Assembly (NCBI GenBank): GCA_964534555.1
Contig: CAZHRK010000003.1
Span: forward strand, 62,001-126,000
DNA: 64,000 nt
Reading direction: 5' to 3'
DNA from: CAZHRK01 sp964534555
GTDB lineage: Bacteria; Babelota; Babeliae; Babelales; RVW-14
Of this stretch, positions 7,822-16,700 are shown in pieces. Position 1 is the stretch's first letter. Every line of letters starts with the position of its first letter. Below the pieces are notes generated by a model, which did not search any database, was not told where the DNA came from, and worked only from the letters and a program-made list of their open reading frames with translations. Position numbers and translations under genes: made by a program.

Positions 7822-8307
7822 ATGAAAAATTTATTAGCTTTCGTTTTGCTTGCAAGCTTTGCAACAGCATCATGCTCAGATGCAAGCCAAGAAGCAGAAG
7901 TTGTTGAAACAACAGCTACAAATTCAAAAGGCAAAAAAGTTGCTATCGCTACTGGTGCTGTAGCTGCTGTAGCTGCGGCTGTAGCTGGCGTTATCTACCG
8001 TGAAAAAGTTGCAACTGTTGCTACAAACGCTTTCGAATCAAGCAAAGCTGGTATTCAATCAGCATACGCACGCGTTGCTGCAAAATTTGCAAAAAAAGCA
8101 GAGCAAGCAGCTGCAGCGGCAGACGAAAAAAAAGCTGAAGAAGTAGTTGTAGTAGATGCACCAGCAGCTGCTGTACTTCCTACAATTCAAGAAGAAGCTA
8201 ACGAAGATGCTCATTCAGAATGCGCTTCATGCGTTCACTCAACTGTAAGCAAGCAAGTTTCAGATCGTGATGCACGTGCAGCACGCAGAGCAGCTAGAAA
8301 AGCGTAA
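7822..8307 (+). CDS. Small alanine-rich exported membrane protein, unknown
   Basis: A 161-residue protein: signal peptide MKNLLAFVLLASFATASC, acidic stretch, Lys-rich segment, and an Ala/Val transmembrane helix (VAIATGAVAAVAAAVAGVIY). An Ala/Lys/Glu-rich helical region and a basic end (RDARAARRAARKA) follow. ATASC could be a loose lipobox, but the -3 residue is Thr rather than Leu, so lipidation is uncertain. The ATG at 7822 has GAAGGAAT upstream; the longer frame from 7747 lacks one. Its architecture is shared with the preceding gene. The strong promoter, good ribosome binding site and clear terminator suggest an abundant product. Confidence 0.8.
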   Translation: MKNLLAFVLLASFATASCSDASQEAEVVETTATNSKGKKVAIATGAVAAVAAAVAGVIYREKVATVATNAFESSKAGIQSAYARVAAKFAKKAEQAAAAADEKKAEEVVVVDAPAAAVLPTIQEEANEDAHSECASCVHSTVSKQVSDRDARAARRAARKA

Positions 8308-8343
8308 GCTTATTTAGCGCATCTGACGATAAAAATAAAAAAA

Positions 8344-8373
8344 GGGCACGCCTAACAGGCGTGCCCTTTTTTT
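8344..8373 (+). terminator. Intrinsic terminator
   Basis: The stem is GGGCACGCC/GGCGTGCCC with loop TAACA, followed by seven T. It ends the transcript of the small alanine-rich protein. Confidence 0.93.
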
Positions 8374-8386
8374 ATTTTCTGATAAA

Positions 8387-8413
8387 ATTACAACAAAACT
8401 TAAACGTTGTAAT
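8387..8413. promoter_or_regulatory. 8-bp inverted repeat upstream of an exported-protein gene
   Basis: A perfect inverted repeat, ATTACAAC (8387-8394) and GTTGTAAT (8406-8413), with an 11-base spacer. It ends 15 bases before the ATG at 8429. The position suits an operator or a leader hairpin. No matching regulator can be named. Confidence 0.35.
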
Positions 8414-8428
8414 ATGCTGAGTTAATTC

Positions 8429-9073
8429 ATGAAAAAAGAGATACAATTTTTTACTGCTCTGGCTGCGTGTATTGTCTCAATCTACGCATTTACAGGTGCC
8501 GCCATACCTTCTTTTATTATTAATCCTGCTAGTAACGCTGAAAAAGTTCAAGCTAAAACATCAGAGACTAAAAAGAAAAGTAAAGATGAGATGCGCGAGG
8601 ATGTTGTGCATCAATCAAAAGAGGTGCTTGATCGTGCAGTCATTTTGATGCGACGATTGGCCCAGGTAAATAACTCTTGTGCGATTACCCAAAATTGTAA
8701 TTCTTCAGCTTTAACCACTGAGTCGTTGCAGGGTGTTGTGGCAGATAGTTCACGTTGTATTCAGTATACCAGCTCGATACTTATAGAGATTTCTTCCGCT
8801 ATACATCTTGCCTCTGCAGCAGCAGAAGCAGTTCTTGAAGAGTCTGCTGTATTTAAAAAAGCAGGTAGAAAAGAGCTTAATGATGTTCTTGAGCGATTGA
8901 AATCAGCGGACCTTGTTATATCTGCAATAACTTATGATCTTGAGCCGTTTACAGATACCAAAGTGTATCAACTCGATTACAAAGCACTTGAAAAAAATCT
9001 TACGCAGCATTCAAAAAAGATTGCAGCTGCTATTAAGGAATGTAAAGGCGATGCATGTCTGAAGCAACTTTAA
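8429..9073 (+). CDS. Exported helical protein of unknown function
   Basis: A 214-residue protein without a recognised family. It has an N-terminal signal (KKEIQFFTALAACIVSIYAFTGA), a Lys/Glu-rich linker, then mostly helical sequence. The mature part has five cysteines (NNSCA, QNCNS, SRCIQ, KECKGDACL), so disulfides are plausible in the periplasm. The ATG has no clear ribosome binding site. The 3' end overlaps the lpxB start by 19 bases, so lpxB translation may be coupled to it. No direct evidence links it to lipid A. Confidence 0.7.
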   Translation: MKKEIQFFTALAACIVSIYAFTGAAIPSFIINPASNAEKVQAKTSETKKKSKDEMREDVVHQSKEVLDRAVILMRRLAQVNNSCAITQNCNSSALTTESLQGVVADSSRCIQYTSSILIEISSAIHLASAAAEAVLEESAVFKKAGRKELNDVLERLKSADLVISAITYDLEPFTDTKVYQLDYKALEKNLTQHSKKIAAAIKECKGDACLKQL

Positions 9074-10170
9074 AAAAAGTATTTGTTTTATCTGGCGAAG
9101 TGTCAGGAGATCGTATTGCTGCGTGGTTCCTTAAGCGTCAGAATGTTAATCCTTCTTCCGTTCTTGCAATTGGCGGTGACGATCTTGAAGCATATGGCGC
9201 ATCACTTGTTATGCGCTGTGAAGATATTGCAGCAGTTGGTATTGTTGAAATCATCAGGCGATTGCCTTTTTTTCTGCGGCTTTTTTTCTCTATAGCAAAA
9301 GATATTTTATCGCGTGACATAGAGCATGTAATTCTTGTTGATTATCCAGGTTTTAACTTGCGACTGGCGCGCTATCTTAAAAGTAAAAAACCAGGGCTTA
9401 AAATTACGTATGTCTCTCCTCCTCAGCTTTGGTGCTGGGGCGCATGGAAGCTCCCTTTATTGGCAAAATATACAGATGATATCGTTGTTATGTATCCATT
9501 TGAAGTTGCGTGGTACGCACAAAGAGGCGTTAAGGTACGCTTTTTAGGAAATCCTGTATTTGACGCTCTTGATGGATATGTAAACACAAAAAAAGACCAA
9601 ATTATTGCTTTGCTTCCAGGCTCACGATCATCAGAAGTGTATGGGCTGGCGCCTATTTTTGTTGAAACAGCATTTATGATGCAGCAGCGTAATAGTAATC
9701 TTAATTTTGTTATTCCAACACTCCCAAAATACGAAGCGTATTATCAGCATCTTGTGAGTGAAAAAAATCTTAAGCATGTGCTCATCATTTCTGACCCTAC
9801 AAAAAAATATGCATTATTGAGTTCGTGTTGTGCTGCACTTGCAAAACCAGGCACAATTACACTTGAACTTGCATTTTTAAGAGTCCCTACTATTATTGCA
9901 TTCACAACATCAAGCATTAATTATTTTCTTGCCAAAATGTTTGTATCTGTTTCATGGATGGGGCTTCCTAATTTGTTGCTTAAACGAATAATTTTTAAAG
10001 AGTTTATTCAGCACAATGTTACCCCTTTAGTTCTTTCTGCACACATGACAGAACTGCTTAATGGATATAAGGTGAGTGGGGAGCAGTATCGAAAAATTGT
10101 TGCATCATGTGATCAAGTGAGAGCGCTCTTTGTTCAGCATGATCAACAAAATATTCAGGATAATATATAG
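9055..10170 (+). CDS. lpxB: Lipid-A-disaccharide synthase
   Basis: Peripheral inner-membrane GT19 glycosyltransferase that joins UDP-2,3-diacylglucosamine and lipid X to form the lipid A disaccharide. The 371 residues match the usual LpxB length. Signature stretches are VLSGEVSGDRIA at the N-terminus, VILVDYPGFNLRLA, the highly typical YVSPPQLWCWGAWK near residue 120, MYPFEVAWY, FLGNPVFDAL, LLPGSRSSEV, and the C-terminal AKPGTITLELAF. The start lies inside the end of the preceding frame, with AAGG just upstream. It shows that the organism makes lipid A. Confidence 0.95.
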   Translation: MSEATLKKVFVLSGEVSGDRIAAWFLKRQNVNPSSVLAIGGDDLEAYGASLVMRCEDIAAVGIVEIIRRLPFFLRLFFSIAKDILSRDIEHVILVDYPGFNLRLARYLKSKKPGLKITYVSPPQLWCWGAWKLPLLAKYTDDIVVMYPFEVAWYAQRGVKVRFLGNPVFDALDGYVNTKKDQIIALLPGSRSSEVYGLAPIFVETAFMMQQRNSNLNFVIPTLPKYEAYYQHLVSEKNLKHVLIISDPTKKYALLSSCCAALAKPGTITLELAFLRVPTIIAFTTSSINYFLAKMFVSVSWMGLPNLLLKRIIFKEFIQHNVTPLVLSAHMTELLNGYKVSGEQYRKIVASCDQVRALFVQHDQQNIQDNI

Positions 10171-10197
10171 TTTAGGCCTTAACTCAAAGGTAAGTTC

Positions 10198-10731
10198 ATG
10201 GCAAGTTTTAATAGAGTTATTCTTATGGGTAATTTAACCCGTGACCCCGAATATAAACAACTTACATCTGGGCAAGCAGTATGCCGCCTTGGTCTTGCAT
10301 CAAATAGATCATTTAAGAATAAACAATCTGGCAGCATGGTTCAGGAAGTTTGTTATGTTGATGTTGATGTGTGGGGACCTCAAGCAGAAACCTGCCGTCA
10401 GTATTTAGCAAAAGGTCGCCCTGTTCTTGTTGAGGGCCGTCTTAAGTTTGATTCATGGCAAGAGCCAGATGGCGCAAAACGAAGCAAACACTCAATCGTC
10501 GCAGACCGTGTGACATTCCTTGCCGCTGGCGCTCAGGCTGAAGATGGTGGTGATGTTGCTGAATCTGGAGCTGATTTTGTTCCTGCTACTGCAGGCAGCA
10601 CAGAGCAAGCAGAGAAACGCGCACCGCGCCCGCGTAGAGCTCCTGCAGCAGTTGGCGCACCAGCGTCTATGCCAGGTGGAGAGATTGCGCTTAAAGATGA
10701 AGCACCATTTGAAGACGATCTTCCGTTCTAA
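10198..10731 (+). CDS. ssb: Single-stranded DNA-binding protein
   Basis: Tetrameric SSB that coats single-stranded DNA in replication and repair and recruits partners through its C-terminal tip. Of 177 residues, the first 110 or so form the OB fold (FNRVILMGNLTRDPE at the start, VDVDVWGPQAE, VEGRLKFDSW). A disordered Pro/Ala/Arg-rich linker follows, then the acidic tip FEDDLPF, a form of the canonical DDxPF. AAGG with 8-base spacing precedes the ATG. A perfect hairpin terminator follows. Confidence 0.97.
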   Translation: MASFNRVILMGNLTRDPEYKQLTSGQAVCRLGLASNRSFKNKQSGSMVQEVCYVDVDVWGPQAETCRQYLAKGRPVLVEGRLKFDSWQEPDGAKRSKHSIVADRVTFLAAGAQAEDGGDVAESGADFVPATAGSTEQAEKRAPRPRRAPAAVGAPASMPGGEIALKDEAPFEDDLPF

Positions 10732-10750
10732 TATAGATGTGTAAACATAA

Positions 10751-10784
10751 AAAAGGCCCCCGGAAATTTCCGGGGGCCTTTTTT
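10751..10784. terminator. Bidirectional terminator between ssb and the giant gene
   Basis: A perfect 24-base palindrome (GGCCCCCGGAAA and its complement, 10755-10778) flanked by A and T runs. It serves both the plus-strand ssb and the minus-strand giant gene. Confidence 0.95.
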
Positions 10785-10788
10785 ATGT

Positions 10789-13700
10789 TTATTGTGTCGC
10801 TAGAGTTTTTGCTTGATCTGCAGAAATCAGTTTTGTTTTCTGTGCAGCATCACTAATGATTTTCTTTAACTCAGCCAGACGTTTTGTATCAACTGTTTTA
10901 ATTCTTTCTATTGTTTCACTCAGGGCCTTGCTTGCAATAGCCTGAGCATTCGCATCAAGTCCCTTGGCAACAGCCCATGTTGCAAGGCCTTGTGTAGCTT
11001 TAATAATATCATCAGCCGTTTGTGCTCGTTTTATCTTGCTAATATTATCTGTTAGCCCTTGCATGATAACAGCAGATGTCGATACGCCTGCAGCTCTGCT
11101 TGGTTTTGCCGCACTGGTATCTATTTTAACAACACGGCGGCTTACAGGACGCTGGCTTTGCTCATCAACAACTTTTGGTGCACTGCGTACTGCACTTATT
11201 GCTTGTGTTGCACTTGGGCGTGCTAGCGGTTGTATCGCAGCAGTTGTTGAGGTAGCAGTTTCTTTGCTGATTACATTTTTAGTTTGAGCTGTTTTAATAA
11301 CCTGCATTACAGCGTTTACTTTAGCAAGGTCTCCCTGCTTTAGTTGTTTGCTGAGCGCATTAATACGCGTTTCAATTTGTGCTTTTTCTTCTGGGCTTAA
11401 TGAGCTTGCATTAGGTGCATTAAGGAGTTTTGTTAATGCATCGATTTCTTCCCATACAGGGTCGGTTGGTTTTTGTGGTGCTTGTTGTGCTGGGCCTGCT
11501 TTAGTAATCTCGGCTTTCATAGCTGCTGCTTCACTTGCGCTGAGTGTTCCTGTCGCAACCAGTATGTCAATCGTTGCAAGAAGCTCATCGCGATCGGATG
11601 CACTTAATGTTTTTACGCTGCGAATGGTATCATTTAACGCATCCACAACTTCTTGTTTTTCTTTACCAGCAAGTGGTGCCTTGAGCTTCTGGCCCATTCC
11701 TTTTAGCAATTTTATACGACGTGATTTATTTGTCGTTTTCTTCATTTTGCTAATATTGCCTGGTGTTGGCTCTGTTTCTTCTTCTTTAATTAATCCGCCT
11801 GAACGAGGCTGATTGCCGGCTGATAAATCATTAATATCAGTATCAGTTAACCCTGCAAGGCCTTTAGTCGTTATTATTTTTTGGCCGCGGGCTTTTTTAA
11901 TAAGGCCGCCAAGGCGTTTTTTCTCTTCGATTGTTAGATCAGATTCATCTGCAATAACTGAAGCAAGAAGCTCATCAAGTGCTGCTTGTGTTGCGGCATC
12001 TGGTACTTTGCCCCCAAGCTTGTTAATAAATGTTTCAAGAGCTGTAAGCTTGTTTTGCGGCGTTGCTGAGTCTTGTGTTTTTTTGATGTTTTCTGCTGTT
12101 GGCTCAGATGCTTGGCGTAGCGCTTCATTAATCAACGGTGTTACTTTTGATGACAATGATACTTTTTGATCTTTGTTTAAAAGGCCTGTGTTGGTTGCTT
12201 TTTGTATGATTTCATTTAGCTCACTAAGGCTACCAGCATCAGCACCAAGATTGTCTTTAACGATTGTTTCGAGTAAGGTGCTAAAAGATTTTTGCACATC
12301 AGCGTCAATTACCCCTGTGCCTGCACGTTTAATAAGGTCTTTGATTTTTTGTTTTTTAACAACAGGATCAGTTTCGTTATTAATATCATCAATATCAGCT
12401 TGACTAACTTTCGCTGCGGTGCCAGCTTGGCCAGAAGATTTAGCGCCCTTAGGCTTACCGCCCGTTGCAATCGCTTCATCGAGTGAGGAATCAATATCAT
12501 CAATAGTTGAAGCTTTACCAGGTGGGATGATACCAGTCTTCTTAGCTTTTTTAACGATGTTGCTTAGTGTTTTAATAGTCTCAGGATCCATGTCTTGGCC
12601 CTGAGCAGCAAGGTCAGCAAGTGCATCTGCAAGTTCGTTTTGTTCCTCAGGAGAGAGGGCGCCGGTAGCGGCTTTATCAACAAGGGCTTGTAGCTTTTTG
12701 ACCTTGTCTTTAACTGAGCCCTTAGCGTTTTTGATAGCTTTAATATTGTCTGCGGTTGGCTCAGTAGGAAGCGTATCAATCACATCAGCGTCAGCTTTAG
12801 CTTTAGTGATTTTAACTTTGATAGTTTTATTAACATACTCTTTTTGCGCATCGCTTAGCGCGCCGCTGTCATCAGCGTCTTGTAGAAGCTGCTCAAAAGC
12901 AATAAGTTCATCTTTGCTCATCTTATCAATGTTTTTAGACATTTTATCGATCTGAGCAGCGATAGCGTTTTTAGTAGCAGCATCAAGATTTTTATCTTTA
13001 GCTTTACCGATGATATTTTTCAGAATAGCGATTTGCTCTGTTGTTGGTGCAGCATCAGCTTTTTTGACATCGTCCTGAGCTTTTTTGTTTTCAGCAGGGG
13101 TGGCAGGAGTTGTCGGTGTTTTACCTTTAGTGCCAGCTTGGCCAGAAGATTTAGCGCCCTTAGGCTTACCACCTGTTGCAATCGCTTCATCGAGTGAGGA
13201 ATCAATATCATCAATAGTTGAAGCTTTACCAGGTGGGATGATACCAGTCTTCTTAGCTTTTTTAACGATGTTGCTTAGTGTTTTAATAGTCTCAGGATCC
13301 ATGTCTTGGCCCTGAGCAGCAAGGTCAGCAAGTGCATCTGCAAGTTCGTTTTGTTCCTCAGGAGAGAGGGCGCCGGTAGCGGCTTTATCAACAAGGGCTT
13401 GTAGCTTTTTGACCTTGTCTTTAACTGAGCCCTTAGCGTTTTTGATAGCTTTAATATTGTCTGCGGTTGGCTCAGTAGGAAGCGTATCAATCACATCAGC
13501 GTCAGCTTTAGCTTTAGTGATTTTAACTTTGATAGTTTTATTAACATACTCTTTTTGCGCATCGCTTAGCGCGCCGCTGTCATCAGCGTCTTGTAGAAGC
13601 TGCTCAAAAGCAATAAGTTCATCTTTGCTCATCTTATCAATGTTTTTAGACATTTTATCGATCTGAGCAGCGATAGCGTTTTTAGTAGCAGCATCAAGAT

Positions 13701-16700
13701 TTTTATCTTTAGCTTTACCGATGATATTTTTCAGAATAGCGATTTGCTCTGTTGTTGGTGCAGCATCAGCTTTTTTGACATCGTCCTGAGCTTTTTTGTT
13801 TTCAGCAGGGGTGGCAGGAGTTGTCGGTGTTTTACCTTTAGTGCCAGCTTGGCCAGAAGATTTAGCGCCCTTAGGCTTACCACCTGTTGCAATCGCTTCA
13901 TCGAGTGAGGAATCAATATCATCAATAGTTGAAGCTTTACCAGGTGGGATGATACCAGTCTTCTTAGCTTTTTTAACGATGTTGCTTAGTGTTTTAATAG
14001 TCTCAGGATCCATGTCTTGGCCCTGAGCAGCAAGGTCAGCAAGTGCATCTGCAAGTTCGTTTTGTTCCTCAGGAGAGAGGGCGCCGGTAGCGGCTTTATC
14101 AACAAGGGCTTGTAGCTTTTTGACCTTGTCTTTAACTGAGCCCTTAGCGTTTTTGATAGCTTTAATATTGTCTGCGGTTGGCTCAGTAGGAAGCGCGGAG
14201 ATATCTTCTGTTGTTACGCCTTGCTGCTGTTTACCCTTGCCACCTTTTTTGCCAGGGGAGCTTGCGCTCCCCTTTGCATCTTTAGCCTGGCTTGGTTGTT
14301 GTCCGCTATCGTTTGATGGGCTGCTTACTTGCGGGCTGCTTTTTTGCTGGTTGGGGTTTTGATTGCTGGACTTTTTTTTTTCGCCCCCTGTTTTGGAGCC
14401 CGTCTTTGCTGTTGTTGTGTCTGTTGGCGTTGTGCTATCAGGAGCTTGCGGTTTGCTTGTGCCTGATGCTGGAGTTGTAGTTTTGCCTTTTGCTGGCTTA
14501 GCTTGTTTTTCTTGTTTTTTAGCTGCTGGCGCAGATGTTTGTTGTCCGCCTGTTGATGCTGGTGCGCTTGATCCTTTGCCTTGTGCTGCTCTTGATGGAT
14601 CAAGGTCAAGCAAGATACTCTCAATTTGTTTGCTCATGCTGCCGCCCAAGCTGCTTGTTTGCGCGCTTGAGATGAATCGTATGATCTCTGCTTTGTCGCT
14701 TGCGCTTGCTGATTTACCTTTGGCAGCCATGTCTCTTAATGCTTTGATAAATGCTTCTTGATCAGCTTTGTTTGTTGAAGCTTTTCCTGCAGTACTTGTA
14801 AGCAGTGTCATTTGTGACTTGAGATCGCTTACTTGTAGAGCATTAAATATCTCTCTTTGAATCGAGCTTTCAACGATGCTGATTCCTTGGTCACTCAGCA
14901 TTTGTTTAACTTGTTGCTGCTGGATTGCATTAAGAATAGATATGTTGATACATGATCTTAGGAATGTAATTACGCTATCAGAACGTTTAACAGATTTGTC
15001 TGAATCACCATACACAGCTTGTACAAGTTTGAAGAACAATCCGTACGTAATCTCATCAAAGCGCTGAGAATCAGGAATGATACGTACAATATTACGTGCT
15101 AATGAAAGTTGCTGATCACCAAATGCTGCAAGTGCATTTGAAATACGCTTATCAATATCAATAACATCGCCATACTCTGGAATTATCTGTCTTTGTGCTG
15201 CGCTGAGCAGTGGGGTGTCTTCAGCTGAGACGAGCAAAAACTCAAGGTTTGCAACTACATCAAGAGAAGAGCTTGTCAGCGAGTATGCCTCTGTTCGTGT
15301 TGCTACGAGTTGTACAACTGCATTATAGAACAGTGTTTGCAGGCGATTGCCAACAACAACAATGTCATCAAACTCTGCCATGATATCAAGCATAGCTTCT
15401 ATGCGCGCGTTGTAATCGCTAAGAGCAAGTGCTGCAAGGATCATAACTTCAACGCGTACTGTTATTGCCATTGATTTTGCATAATCTTGTTGAGCCTTGC
15501 TCAGGAGGGATGACGTGCTTGCAGCATCAAGTACATCAAGGAGCGCTCTATTTGTATCAAGGCTTTCTCCTTCGCGAGCATCAAATGTTGCAACAAGTCC
15601 ATCTCGTGCAAATAAGTTTTGAACTTCAGCAGAGAACATGACTGTCTTGGTTGCGCTTACCTGTGCAAGCGCAGCAACGTCACTTAAGATCGCGCTGAAC
15701 TCTTTAAGTCGTGCGTTGTAATCAGAAATTGCAATAGCAGATCTGATGCGCGCAAGAAACTTAAGTGAGTTAATTTCGCCTTGAACTGTCGGAAGGCTTA
15801 CAGACGTAATAACGCCTTTAGCTGATTCATTTAAAAGTCCTACTTCTGCAGCATCAGCGCTATCAAGTAATGTTACAAGAATACCAAGCTGGTCAACATC
15901 TGTTTTGCTTCGTTTTGTATACACTTGATTGAGTGCAGTGTTGAAAAGACCTTGAATATTTGCAGCAACGCGCGCTGTTCTGAATGTCGTTAAGATGTCG
16001 TTCACTTCGCCAAGCTGCGATGTATAGTCTTTCATCGCTATTACAGCATTAAGTCTTCGTACGAGGCTGAGGTTTGCAAGTTCACCTTCAACCGTTGGTG
16101 TGTATGTTGTTCTAACGGCATCTTGTGATGCTGAATTAAGAAGAGGTGAGGTGCTTGCTGAGCGCAGGAGCTGGAGCAGCGCTGTAAGTTGTTTTTCATT
16201 TGTTGATTGGCGGCCAATAAAACAGCTATTCAGAACACGCATGAGCGCGCTTGATACATCGCCAACTGTTAGATCAAGATTTGACTGTGCGTATTTAATC
16301 ACAATATTAAGAGCTGAGCTAATACGCGCATCAATGTTTCCAATTCTCTCAGCTGCTGCAATTTCCGCTAGTGCTGCGAGTGTAAATAACTCTTTATCAA
16401 TTTGTGTTGTCCATGTTGTCATTGTTGCTTTTTGTTCAGCAGTAAACAGTGCCTTGCTTTGCGCCTTAGTGATTGTTGCTTTGATTTTTGTTAATCCATC
16501 AATCGTTTTTGTTCTGCTGTCGTATTGCTTTTTAAGCGCCTCAAAAAGGCTATTACGTGTTGCTTCGTCAACTTGGCTTGGGTCAAGGTCAAGAAGATCA
16601 TCAATGCTTGCAGGGGCTCCATCTGTTCCTGTTTTGCCCGTGATGGCATCTTGAATGCGGGCTTTATTGATCTCTTTTTGTAATGTTGGAATCCAATCAT

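Noticed and set aside
12420..14195. CRISPR-like or mobile-element repeat
   Set aside because: The unit is 711 bp, contiguous without spacers and perfectly in frame with a protein; no transposase or terminal inverted repeats are present.
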